Source of the DNA: Bacteroidales bacterium
Lineage (GTDB): Bacteria > Bacteroidota > Bacteroidia > Bacteroidales > Marinifilaceae
Assembly: GCA_015061245.1 (NCBI GenBank)
Contig: SUWY01000001.1
Coordinates: 124,001 to 188,000 of the forward strand
Reading direction: 5' to 3'
Length of the DNA stretch: 64,000 nucleotides
The translations under genes were made by a program, and so were the position numbers. The notes beneath the pieces are model-generated. The model searched no databases. It had not been told where the DNA came from and saw nothing but the letters and a program-made list of their open reading frames with translations. Below are positions 40,107 through 49,880 of this stretch, piece after piece. Each line of letters opens with the position of its first letter. Within the stretch, counting starts at the first letter, position 1.

Positions 40107-41240
40107 ATGCAATATAAAGTTCTAGCTGAAGATAAGTGCAGTAACGCGAGATGCGGGGTGTTGCACACTGATCATGGAGATATTCAGACTCCTATATTTA
40201 TGCCTGTAGGAACTGTAGGTTCTGTAAAGGGTGTTCATACTCGTGAGTTGCGCCATGATATTAATGCGGAGATAATTCTTGGTAATACCTATCATTTGTA
40301 TCTCCGTCCGGGTATTGAGACCTTGAAATTGGCAGGAGGATTGCATAAGTTCAATGGTTGGGATCGCCCTATTCTTACCGATAGTGGAGGTTTTCAAGTC
40401 TTTTCATTGACCGGAACCGGTAGAAAGATTACCGAAGAAGGTGTTACTTTTCGTTCACATATCGATGGTTCAAAGCATCTGTTTACTCCGGAGGGAGTTA
40501 TGGATATTCAGAGAGCAATAGGAGCCGATATTGTTATGGCCTTTGATGAGTGTCCTCCCGGAGATAGTGATTTCCGTTATGCAAAAAAATCATTGGAGTT
40601 GACAATGCGCTGGTTGGAGCGTTGTGTAAAGCGTATTGATGAGACATCGCCCCTATATGGATATGAGCAACAGCTCTTCCCTATTGTTCAAGGGTGTGTA
40701 TATCCAGAGCTAAGAAGACGTTCTGCAGAGCATGCAGTTTCTCTTGATAGAGCAGGTTACGCTATTGGAGGTTTGGCGGTAGGTGAGGCGACCGAGGATA
40801 TGTATGCAATGATAGAGGTTGTAAATGAGATTCTTCCAAAGAATAAACCTCGCTATTTAATGGGAGTAGGAACTCCCCAAAATATCCTTGAGGCAATTGA
40901 GCGTGGAGTAGATATGTTTGATTGTGTTATGCCTACTCGTAATGGACGTAATGGAATGATTTTTACCTCGCAAGGAACAATCAACATCAAAAACAAGAAG
41001 TGGGAACATGAGTTTACACCACTTGATCCTGCTATTACAAGTTATGTTGATGAGCAGTATACTTTGGCATATCTGCACCACTTGATTAAGGCTGATGAGT
41101 TATTAGGATTACAGATATGTTCTATACATAACTTGTCATTCTATTTGTGGTTGGTGCGTCAGGCTCGCGAGCATATTATTGCGGGTGATTATGCAGCATG
41201 GAAGAGTGTTATGGTTAAACGTTTAGCTGTAAGATTATGA
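40107..41240 (+). CDS. tgt: tRNA-guanine transglycosylase
   Basis: TDSGGFQVFSL, IVQGCVYPELRRRSAE, GGLAVGE, FDCVMPTRNGRNG. Confidence 0.97.
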   Translation: MQYKVLAEDKCSNARCGVLHTDHGDIQTPIFMPVGTVGSVKGVHTRELRHDINAEIILGNTYHLYLRPGIETLKLAGGLHKFNGWDRPILTDSGGFQVFSLTGTGRKITEEGVTFRSHIDGSKHLFTPEGVMDIQRAIGADIVMAFDECPPGDSDFRYAKKSLELTMRWLERCVKRIDETSPLYGYEQQLFPIVQGCVYPELRRRSAEHAVSLDRAGYAIGGLAVGEATEDMYAMIEVVNEILPKNKPRYLMGVGTPQNILEAIERGVDMFDCVMPTRNGRNGMIFTSQGTINIKNKKWEHEFTPLDPAITSYVDEQYTLAYLHHLIKADELLGLQICSIHNLSFYLWLVRQAREHIIAGDYAAWKSVMVKRLAVRL

Positions 41241-42328
41241 GACTCCGCATAAAGAAATTGGACCTCTATATTATGAGAAAATTCATAGGGACATTCTTTT
41301 TGTCCTTAGGATTGATTCTATGTATAGTGGTGATTTTTGATTTGTCGGAGAAGCTTGAGAAGTTTTTGGAGCATGAGGCCCCTGCATCTCAGATTTTGTT
41401 TGGTTACTATCTGAACTTTATTCCATACTTTGCAAGTGCCTTTTCTGCCCTCTTTACTTTTGTTTCGGTAATCTTGTTTACTTCGAGTATGGCGTCGAAG
41501 AGTGAGATTATTGCAATATTGAGTTCCGGAATCAGTTTTAAACGGTTGACTGTGCCATATATGGCAACTGCTGGAATTATTGCGGTATTTTCGTTTGTAT
41601 TGAATGCCTATATTATCCCAAATGCCAATGAGCGGAGAATTGAGTTCGAGAAGGAGTATATGGGAAAGAACTACAACAACAAAGATCAATTTATTCACAG
41701 ACAAATTGCTCCGGGATCATATATCTATATGTCGAGCTTTTCTGCTGGAGCAAGGATTGGTTACGATTTCTCATTGGAGAATTTCAGAAACGATTCGCTT
41801 GTGTATAAGTTGACAAGTAGTAGAATTGCATGGGATAAGAATAAGGAGAAGTGGACTATATACAACTGGAAATTACGCACTATTGAGAATGATGTTGAGA
41901 CATATAAGACAGGAAATCGTTTAGATACGCTGCTTGGTTTTGCCCCTGAAGAGTTTGCTGAGAATCCTAAATATATCAAAGATGTTTTAACTTTACCGGA
42001 ACTTAAAGCGTATGAAGATAAGATGCGTTTCCGTGGTAGTTCAAATATTATGGAGTTTCAGTTGAAACGATATCAAACATGGTCAGATGCTTTTTCAACC
42101 TTCATTCTAACCTTTATTGGTTTGTGTTTGTCGAGTAAGAGAATGCGAGGAGGAATGGGTATCCATTTGGGTGCCGGTTTGGTATTGGGATTCTCGTATA
42201 TTCTATTTATGAGATTCTCGACAGTGTTTGCAACCAATGGATCTTTACCGCCAATAATTGCGGTATGGATTCCCAATATATTATATGCGATAATATCAAT
42301 ATTTACTTATAGATTGGCACCGAAGTAG
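41237..42328 (+). CDS. LptF/LptG family permease
   Basis: YjgP/YjgQ-like N-terminal TM region (KKLDLYIMRKFIGTFFLSLGLIL); six-TM architecture. Confidence 0.88.
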   Translation: MRLRIKKLDLYIMRKFIGTFFLSLGLILCIVVIFDLSEKLEKFLEHEAPASQILFGYYLNFIPYFASAFSALFTFVSVILFTSSMASKSEIIAILSSGISFKRLTVPYMATAGIIAVFSFVLNAYIIPNANERRIEFEKEYMGKNYNNKDQFIHRQIAPGSYIYMSSFSAGARIGYDFSLENFRNDSLVYKLTSSRIAWDKNKEKWTIYNWKLRTIENDVETYKTGNRLDTLLGFAPEEFAENPKYIKDVLTLPELKAYEDKMRFRGSSNIMEFQLKRYQTWSDAFSTFILTFIGLCLSSKRMRGGMGIHLGAGLVLGFSYILFMRFSTVFATNGSLPPIIAVWIPNILYAIISIFTYRLAPK

Positions 42329-42339
42329 GTGTATAGATT

Positions 42340-43476
42340 ATGGAAGAGCAGAAGAAAAAGTTCCATGGTAGCCGTGAGGCAGGAACATTTAGAGAGCGTC
42401 CTGAGAGACGCGAGAACCGTTTCGGAGAGAGACGTGAGAGTCGTTTTGGAGAGAGACGTGAGAGTCGCTTTGGTGAGAAGCGTGAGTTTAAGCCTCGTAG
42501 AGAGGGCGGATATGAGCGCCGAGAGGGTAGCTTTGAACGCCGAGAGGGCGGATACCAACAACGTTCAGGTTATGGACGTAGAGATGGTGAGTTTGGAGGT
42601 CGTCAGGCAGGTCCAAAGAGATTTGGCAGACCACAACAGGCTCCATTCGGTGAGAAGATTCGTAGAGCATACGATTCATCAGAGCAGTATGATAAGGTGC
42701 AGAAGCATCTGTACTCTCAAAAGAAGCAGTTGGAGTATAAGAAGGCAAACCCATTTGCCGAGAGCGATGAGATTCGTTTGAACAGATATATCTCTATTGC
42801 AGGAGTTTGTTCTCGTAGAGATGCCGATAAGTTGATTGCTGAGGGTAAGGTGGCTGTAAATGGTCAGGTTGTTACCGAGATGGGAGTTAAGGTAAGAAAG
42901 GCAGATATTGTTGAGGTTGAGGGTAAGATTGCCGTTCCTGAGCGTAAGGTATATTTGGTATTGAATAAGCCAAAAGATTATGTTACAACTGTTGAGGATC
43001 CACAAGAGAGAAAGACAGTAATGTCGCTAATCGAGGGTGCTTGTCAGGAGAGAATCTATCCTGTAGGCCGTTTGGATAGAATGACAACAGGAGTTTTGTT
43101 GTTTACAAATGATGGTGATTTGGCTAAAAAACTTACTCACCCAAGCTATGAGCATAAGAAGATCTATCATGTATTCTTGAACAGAGCTTTATCTCTTGAG
43201 GATTTTGCAAAGATCTCTGAGGGAGTTGAGTTGGAGGATGGTTTGATTGCAGCTGATGAGATTAGCTACGCTTCTGATGATAAGACAGAGGTGGGAATTC
43301 AGATTCACTCAGGTAGAAATCGAATTGTAAGAAGAATCTTTGAGCATCTTGGTTACGAGATTGTAAAGCTTGATAGAGTATATTTCGCAGGTTTGACAAA
43401 GAAGGATTTGCCACGTGGTCATTGGAGAATGCTTACCGCTAAAGAGGTGAATTACATTAAGTATTTTAACAACTAA
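42340..43476 (+). CDS. rRNA pseudouridine synthase (RsuA/RluB family) with Arg/Glu/Gly-rich repeat N-terminus
   Basis: S4 domain (IRLNRYISIAGVCSRRDADKLIAEG), YPVGRLDRMTTGVLL catalytic motif; N-terminal RFGERRES repeats. Confidence 0.93.
   Translation: MEEQKKKFHGSREAGTFRERPERRENRFGERRESRFGERRESRFGEKREFKPRREGGYERREGSFERREGGYQQRSGYGRRDGEFGGRQAGPKRFGRPQQAPFGEKIRRAYDSSEQYDKVQKHLYSQKKQLEYKKANPFAESDEIRLNRYISIAGVCSRRDADKLIAEGKVAVNGQVVTEMGVKVRKADIVEVEGKIAVPERKVYLVLNKPKDYVTTVEDPQERKTVMSLIEGACQERIYPVGRLDRMTTGVLLFTNDGDLAKKLTHPSYEHKKIYHVFLNRALSLEDFAKISEGVELEDGLIAADEISYASDDKTEVGIQIHSGRNRIVRRIFEHLGYEIVKLDRVYFAGLTKKDLPRGHWRMLTAKEVNYIKYFNN
42418..42489 (+). repeat. 24-bp tandem repeat, about 3 copies (encodes RFGERRES)
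   Basis: CGTTTCGGAGAGAGACGTGAGAGT repeated with minor variants within the pseudouridine synthase gene. Confidence 0.8.
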
Positions 43477-43499
43477 TTCGGTTAGTGGTTTCGATATTG

Positions 43500-43538
43500 G
43501 TGGCCAAAGAGCTTTATAGCTTTTTGGTCACTTTTTTA
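43500..43538 (+). terminator. Terminator between the pseudouridine synthase and uvrB genes (convergent)
   Basis: TGGCCAAAgAGCtttatAGCTtTTTGGTCA followed by CTTTTTT. Confidence 0.7.
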
Positions 43539-45548
43539 TAGTTCGTTGATACGTTTAAGTAGGGCTTGCCACTCGTCGCGAAGACGTGCTGCTTCAAGAT
43601 AATTTTGCTCCTTCGAGGCTTTTAACATGGCCATGCGACTCTTCTCTGCCTGTTTTTCAAGCTCTGCTTTAGACATAATACCCAGTACAGGATCTGCTGC
43701 AATATTGTTACTGTTGTAATCCTCGATATAGGCCTTCCCTGTCGGGTTTTGAATGAGTGTAGAGTTACCCTCTTTGATAATCTGTTTAGGGGTGATGTTG
43801 TGCTTTTTGTTGTATGCCAGCTGTTTCTTTCTACGGTAGTTGGTTGCATCGATGGTCTCTTGCATCGACTTGGTTATCTTGTCGGCATACATTATAACCT
43901 TACCGTTAATGTGTCGGGCAGCTCGACCGGCAGTCTGTGTCAGTGAGCGTGTGTTGCGCAAGAAACCCTCTTTATCTGCATCCAATATTGCCACAAGCGA
44001 TACCTCAGGCAGATCAAGACCTTCACGAAGAAGGTTTACTCCTACCAATACGCTAATCATTCCTGTGCGTAGGTTTTCAAGAATCTTAACTCGCTCCAAA
44101 GTTTCAATGTCGGAGTGGATATATTGGCATCGGATACCAATGTTATCAAAATAGGTACTCAACTCCTCAGCCATCTTTTTTGTAAGGGTCGTGACAAGTA
44201 CTCGCTCATCCTTCTCGGTACATATCTGAATCTCATTAACAAGATGGTCAATCTGATTCTTTGATGGAACAACCGTAATTTTAGGATCGGGAATACCTGT
44301 AGGGCGGATAACCTGCTCTACAACCACACCACCGCTCTTCTCCAACTCAAAATCTGCTGGGGTTGCGCTGATGTATATGGTCTGCTTTGTAAGCTCCTCG
44401 AACTCTTCGAACTTCAATGGACGGTTGTCAAATGCCGCCGGTAGTCTGAAGCCATACTCAACAAGATTCTCTTTGCGGGCGTGGTCGCCACCATACATGG
44501 CTCTGATTTGTGGAACAGTTACGTGGCTCTCATCAATGATTAGAAGAAAGTCATCGGGAAAGTAGTCCAAAAGGCAGAATGGGCGAACCCCTGCCGCTCT
44601 TCCATCGAAGTATCGGGAGTAGTTCTCAATTCCGGGGCAGTAGCCCAATTCACGCATCATTTCAAGATCGTAATTTACACGCTCCTCCAATCTTTTGGCC
44701 TCGTATCTCTTGCCAATTTCACGCATATACTCAACCTGTTCGAACAGATCTTTCTGAATCTCTTCATGAGCCCGTTTCTCCATCTCTTTGCTTGTTACAA
44801 AGAGGTTTGTAGGATATATGGTGAGTGAATCCTGAGTGTCGAATATCTGTCCCGATACAGGATTGAACGAGGTTATTCTATCAATCTCATCATCCCAAAA
44901 CTCTATTCTGTATGCTATACCGTCGTACGATTCAATTGCAGGAAATATATCTACAACATCGCCCTTAGTCCTAAAACAACCACGGTTAAATTCAATCTCG
45001 TTCCTTACATATAGGGCATCAATCAGATGGCGCAAGAATTTGTTTCTTACAATTTTATCTCCAACTCTGATGGAGATTGTATTGCTGGCAAAGGCGCGTG
45101 GGTCTGCCATACCGTATAGGCATGATACCGATGATACTACAATTACATCTCGACGTCCTGACAGCAGTGCGGCGGTGGCTCTTAAACGGAGTTTGTCAAT
45201 CTCATCGTTGATGGCCAGATCCTTCTCGATGTATGTGTCGGTTGTTGGTAGATATGCCTCGGGCTGGTAGTAGTCGTAGTATGATACAAAGTACTCAACC
45301 GCGTTATCGGGGAAGAAACCTTTTAGCTCGTTATATAGTTGAGCTGCTAGAGTTTTGTTGTGGCTGAGTACAAGAGTAGGGCGGTTTGTTTGAGCTATTA
45401 CATTGGCTGCGGTAAATGTTTTACCCGAGCCGGTAACCCCCAATAGTACCTGACTCTTTACACCGCTTTCGATACCCTTGACAAGAGCATCTATAGCCTC
45501 GGGCTGATCACCCGTAGGCTCATATTGCGATGTTAGCTTGTACTCCAT
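43536..45548 (-). CDS. uvrB: Excinuclease ABC subunit UvrB
   Basis: GVTGSGKTFTAANVI, YYDYYQPEAYLP, LREGLDLPEVSLVAILDADKEGFLRN, UvrC-binding C-terminus. Confidence 0.98.
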   Translation of the reverse strand: MEYKLTSQYEPTGDQPEAIDALVKGIESGVKSQVLLGVTGSGKTFTAANVIAQTNRPTLVLSHNKTLAAQLYNELKGFFPDNAVEYFVSYYDYYQPEAYLPTTDTYIEKDLAINDEIDKLRLRATAALLSGRRDVIVVSSVSCLYGMADPRAFASNTISIRVGDKIVRNKFLRHLIDALYVRNEIEFNRGCFRTKGDVVDIFPAIESYDGIAYRIEFWDDEIDRITSFNPVSGQIFDTQDSLTIYPTNLFVTSKEMEKRAHEEIQKDLFEQVEYMREIGKRYEAKRLEERVNYDLEMMRELGYCPGIENYSRYFDGRAAGVRPFCLLDYFPDDFLLIIDESHVTVPQIRAMYGGDHARKENLVEYGFRLPAAFDNRPLKFEEFEELTKQTIYISATPADFELEKSGGVVVEQVIRPTGIPDPKITVVPSKNQIDHLVNEIQICTEKDERVLVTTLTKKMAEELSTYFDNIGIRCQYIHSDIETLERVKILENLRTGMISVLVGVNLLREGLDLPEVSLVAILDADKEGFLRNTRSLTQTAGRAARHINGKVIMYADKITKSMQETIDATNYRRKKQLAYNKKHNITPKQIIKEGNSTLIQNPTGKAYIEDYNSNNIAADPVLGIMSKAELEKQAEKSRMAMLKASKEQNYLEAARLRDEWQALLKRINEL

Positions 45549-45558
45549 TATACAAATT

Positions 45559-47133
45559 CTAGAACTCCGATGTGAAGTGGAATTTTATCTTTGGATAATT
45601 ATCTTGTGCCATTTGCAAAATATATTGCGAATCGGCAAGAAAGACATCGCGTCCCTCTTTATCCTTGGCCATATATTGAGCTTTGTGTTTCTTGAACTCC
45701 TCTAAGGCTTTCTCATCCTCGCCCTCAATCCAGCACGCTTTGTATAGGCTCATCTCCTCCCAGCGACACTTGGCTCCATACTCATGCAATAGACGGAACT
45801 CAATAACCTCGAACTGCAATTGACCTACAGTTCCAATAATTTTACGGTTATTGAATTGGTTTACGAACATCTGGGCAACGCCCTCGTCCATAAGCTGCTC
45901 AATTCCCTTTGCAAGCTGTTTTGCCTTCATTGGGTCGGCGTTCTCGATATATTTGAACTGCTCCGGAGAGAAGCTTGGAATTCCCTTGAATTGAAGTTTT
46001 TCGCCCTCGGTGAGGGTATCTCCAATCTTAAAGGTGCCTGTGTCGTGCAATCCGATAATATCGCCGGGATATGCCTCGTCGATGACATCTTTCTTGCTGG
46101 CCATAAAGGCAGTAGGACTTGAGAACTTCAAGTTCTTCCCGCTTCTTACGTGCAGATAGTTGGTATTACGCATAAATGTTCCCGAACATATCTTGACAAA
46201 GGCGATACGGTCGCGGTGGTTAGGGTCCATATTTGCGTGAATCTTAAATACGAATCCAGTGAATTTTGGTTCCTGCGGCTCTACCATGCGTTGTTCTGTT
46301 TCGCGTGGTAGGGGCGAGGGCGCAAGTTCAAGGAAGCAGTCAAGCAACTCTCTGATTCCAAAGTTATTAAGCGCAGAGCCGAAGAATACAGGGGCAACCT
46401 TCGCCGATAGATATTCATCGCGGTTTAGATTTGGATATACCTCACGAACAAGCTCCAAATCCTCACGTAGCTTCTCGGCGGCACGATCGCCAATCTTCTC
46501 ATTCAGCTCTTCTGAGTCAACATCAAGTTCAATTGCGGGAGTAATAGTTTGAATACTTGGTTGGTATAGAGCTAAATTCTTTTTGTGAATGTTGTAAATA
46601 CCTTTGAATGTATCACCGTTTCCAATAGGCCATGTCAATGGATTTACTCCAATCATAAGCTCCTTCTCAATCTCGTCAAGTACATCGAATGGATCTTGAA
46701 CAGGGCGGTCAAGTTTGTTTACAAATACAATTACCGGGGTTTTACGCATGCGGCACACCTGCATAAGTTTTCTGGTTTGGGTCTCAACTCCCTTAGCCGC
46801 ATCGATTACAATGATTACGCTGTCGCAGGCTGTAAGTGTACGGAAGGTATCCTCGGCAAAGTCCTGGTGACCGGGGGTATCAAGGATATTGATCTTAATT
46901 CCGTTGTACTCGAATCCCATTACCGATGTTGCAACCGAAATACCACGCTGGCGCTCAATCTCCATAAAGTCCGAAGTTGCGCTCTTCTTGATTTTATTCG
47001 ATTTTACCGCTCCGGCAACGTGAATAGCTCCTCCAAAAAGTAGCAACTTCTCTGTCAATGTTGTCTTTCCTGCATCGGGGTGGCTAATAATTCCAAAGGT
47101 TCTTCTTCTTTCAATCTCCTCGATATATCCCAT
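45559..47133 (-). CDS. prfC: Peptide chain release factor 3
   Basis: [44 protein letters not shown], 524 aa. Confidence 0.97.
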   Translation of the reverse strand: MGYIEEIERRRTFGIISHPDAGKTTLTEKLLLFGGAIHVAGAVKSNKIKKSATSDFMEIERQRGISVATSVMGFEYNGIKINILDTPGHQDFAEDTFRTLTACDSVIIVIDAAKGVETQTRKLMQVCRMRKTPVIVFVNKLDRPVQDPFDVLDEIEKELMIGVNPLTWPIGNGDTFKGIYNIHKKNLALYQPSIQTITPAIELDVDSEELNEKIGDRAAEKLREDLELVREVYPNLNRDEYLSAKVAPVFFGSALNNFGIRELLDCFLELAPSPLPRETEQRMVEPQEPKFTGFVFKIHANMDPNHRDRIAFVKICSGTFMRNTNYLHVRSGKNLKFSSPTAFMASKKDVIDEAYPGDIIGLHDTGTFKIGDTLTEGEKLQFKGIPSFSPEQFKYIENADPMKAKQLAKGIEQLMDEGVAQMFVNQFNNRKIIGTVGQLQFEVIEFRLLHEYGAKCRWEEMSLYKACWIEGEDEKALEEFKKHKAQYMAKDKEGRDVFLADSQYILQMAQDNYPKIKFHFTSEF

Positions 47134-47371
47134 GTTTACTCCCTATTTTGTTGATTATAAATCTGTTTCAAACTTTTTTATCTCGGCTAAAGCCTCTTTT
47201 GAAAATCGAGCGCAAAGTTAATAAAAAAATGGTAATGGGGAAAGCATGGATGTCACCACAAATAATTAGATAGGAATAGTAACTTTCACAATAATTAGGG
47301 ATTTTTTTGCCCTCTTCCCATTCATAATTTTGCACTGTAAAAAATTGTCTTTACCAAATAAATTTAGAAAA

Positions 47372-48655
47372 ATGAAGAGTCTTTTTAAAAGAGTTGTATT
47401 GGTTGTGATGTGCGTCGTGGGGGTATCTTCTGCTCTTATGGCGCAAGATAAGAGTAATCCAAGATTTACCGTAGGAGGTTATGGTGAGGCGGTGATGACT
47501 CGTAACTTCTTTAGTGACAAGTATATGCGTTATACTGACGCAGAGTCGTATAAAAATGACAAGAGTCATGGCCGTTTCGATATTCCTCACGTAGTTATAT
47601 GGTTGGGTTATGATTTCGGACGAGGTTGGAGTATCGGAACCGAGATTGAGTTTGAGCATGGAGGAACCGAGAGTGCAGTAGAGATTGAAGAGGAAGAGGG
47701 TGGAGAGTATGAGTCAGAGGTTGAGCGCGGAGGTGAGGTTGCCTTGGAGCAATTCTGGATTCAGAAATCATTCTCGAGTGCAGCCAACCTTAAGATGGGA
47801 CATATTCTTGTGCCTGTAGGCGATATGAATATCTATCACATGCCTAATGAGTTCTTTACTAACTATCGTCCCGAGGGAGAGAATACAATTTTACCAAATA
47901 CATGGCATGAGACAGGTATCAGTTTCTGGGGCGAGGCCGGAGATTGGCGCTATGAGGTTGTTTTTGTGCCTGGTTTGGATTCAGACCGCTTTGGACGTCA
48001 GGGTTGGGTAAATGGAGGTGCAGGAAGCCCATACGAGTTTAAGATTGCTAATAGTTATGCAGGAGCTTTTCGTGTTGATAACCACTCTGTTAAGGGATTG
48101 CGTTTGTCTTTGAGCGGATATGTAGGCAACTCATTTAAGAATACATTAAGCCCAACCGATAATGCCCGTTATAAAGATGTGAAGGGAACTGTCTATATAG
48201 GTGCTTTCAATTTTGCCTATGACGATCATAATGTTGTGGTTCGCGGTAATTTCGATTATGGTCACTTGACCGATTCGGAGCTGATTACCAAGTATAATAT
48301 GGCAATGCGTAAGGATGCGCCCTCGCCTAAACAAGCAGTTGCTTCCGATGCGATTGCTTATGGAGTTGAGGCAGGATACAATCTTTTCGGACTATCTGCA
48401 AATAAGAAGTTGGAGCATCAGAAGTTCTATGTTTTCGGACGTTATGAGTACTATGACTCAATGTTTAAAACCGAGGGCTCTGTTCAGGATTACAAGTGGT
48501 GTGCAAGAGACAGAGTTGCTGCGGGTATCAACTATATGCCTATCAAAAATATAGTTGTTAAGGGAGAGTATAGTATTGGCTTATTGGATAAGACATATAA
48601 CAATGAGCCTTCAGTATCGATAGGAATTGCCTATACAGGAATGTTTAGTAAGTAA
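47372..48655 (+). CDS. Outer membrane porin-like beta-barrel protein
   Basis: Signal peptide ending in LMAQ; beta-barrel pattern with phosphate-selective-porin-like features; co-oriented with imelysin. Confidence 0.75.
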   Translation: MKSLFKRVVLVVMCVVGVSSALMAQDKSNPRFTVGGYGEAVMTRNFFSDKYMRYTDAESYKNDKSHGRFDIPHVVIWLGYDFGRGWSIGTEIEFEHGGTESAVEIEEEEGGEYESEVERGGEVALEQFWIQKSFSSAANLKMGHILVPVGDMNIYHMPNEFFTNYRPEGENTILPNTWHETGISFWGEAGDWRYEVVFVPGLDSDRFGRQGWVNGGAGSPYEFKIANSYAGAFRVDNHSVKGLRLSLSGYVGNSFKNTLSPTDNARYKDVKGTVYIGAFNFAYDDHNVVVRGNFDYGHLTDSELITKYNMAMRKDAPSPKQAVASDAIAYGVEAGYNLFGLSANKKLEHQKFYVFGRYEYYDSMFKTEGSVQDYKWCARDRVAAGINYMPIKNIVVKGEYSIGLLDKTYNNEPSVSIGIAYTGMFSK

Positions 48656-48678
48656 TAACAGATAAAACAGAAAAAGTT

Positions 48679-49845
48679 ATGGAGATTAGAAAATTTAGCT
48701 CTGCCCTTTTGTTAATGGGTGCGCTAGTAGTAGTAAGTAGTGTATCATGTAGTGATGATGATGATTCAATTGTTGATGACGAGAACTTTAAAGAGGAGTA
48801 TTTTGCGAAGGCAATTAATCCATATATCGATAATACCGTTCGCGCTACATACAAAGGCATGGCCGATGCTGCTGTAAGTTTGGCTAAGAGTTGTGATGCA
48901 ATGTATCAGGCATTTGTTGATGGCGAGTTGACATCGGCTATGGTAGAGGAGGCCGGTAACTACTGGAAAGAGAGTCGTAAATATTGGGAGTGGAGTGAGG
49001 CATTCCTTTATGGTGCTGCTGCTGATTATAATATTGATCCACATATTGACTCATGGCCATTGGATAAGAACGCAATGGATCAGTTGTTGGCAAATATCCG
49101 TGCAGGACAGAACTGGTCTGTAGAGAATCTTGGAGAGGGATTGTTGGGATTCCACGCAGTAGAGTATCTTCTATTTGAGTTGGATGCAACCGAGAATAAT
49201 TCATTGGTTCACAACTTGAACTACACCGAGGAGGAGCTTCTATATTTGAGCGCAGTTGCAAACGATTTGTGCGCACAGTGCGTATTGCTTGAGGTTTCAT
49301 GGACAGGAGTTGAGAATGTTTCATCGGAGAAGCAGGCAATTCTTGAGGAGGCAGAGCTTGAGCCATCAATGAACTATGGCGACAATATGAAGAGTGCAGC
49401 CAATGCAGGTAGCCTTTACAAGACAAAGCAGGCCGCTGCCGAGGATATTGTTCAGGGTTGTATTGATATTGCCGATGAGGTTGCAAATACAAAGATCGGA
49501 CGTCCGGTATTGGGAGCTACCGAGGAGGATAAGAACTACATTGAGTCTCCATATAGCTTGAACTCAATAGTTGACTTCGTAGGAAATATTATCAGTATAG
49601 AGAATGCTTATTGCGGAAGCAATAGTGGCGATGCCTCAATCAGCGATTTCATTGCAGAGGTTGATGCTGAGTTGGATGCAGAGGTAAAGGCTTTGATTTC
49701 AGAGTCAAAAGCTGCTATCGAAGCAATTCCTGAGCCATTCGCAAAATCAGCTTCAACACAGGTTGCTGCAGATGCTCAAGAGAAGGTAAACGAGTTGCGT
49801 GACATTCTTGAGGAGGTAATGGAGGCTGTAGTAGCGAATTACTAA
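48679..49845 (+). CDS. Imelysin family (peptidase M75) lipoprotein
   Basis: Lipobox SSVSCSDD; imelysin-like GLLGFHAVEYLLFE (GxHxxE) motif and helical-bundle duplication. Confidence 0.9.
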   Translation: MEIRKFSSALLLMGALVVVSSVSCSDDDDSIVDDENFKEEYFAKAINPYIDNTVRATYKGMADAAVSLAKSCDAMYQAFVDGELTSAMVEEAGNYWKESRKYWEWSEAFLYGAAADYNIDPHIDSWPLDKNAMDQLLANIRAGQNWSVENLGEGLLGFHAVEYLLFELDATENNSLVHNLNYTEEELLYLSAVANDLCAQCVLLEVSWTGVENVSSEKQAILEEAELEPSMNYGDNMKSAANAGSLYKTKQAAAEDIVQGCIDIADEVANTKIGRPVLGATEEDKNYIESPYSLNSIVDFVGNIISIENAYCGSNSGDASISDFIAEVDAELDAEVKALISESKAAIEAIPEPFAKSASTQVAADAQEKVNELRDILEEVMEAVVANY

Positions 49846-49880
49846 TAGAGATTACTAAAAACTAAAACAGAATAGAGATT

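Noticed and set aside
42340-42781. 150-aa alternate-frame ORF (42329-42781) over the repeat region
   Set aside because: Frame-shifted reading of the repeat-encoded tail; the S4/pseudouridine synthase frame is clearly the real one.
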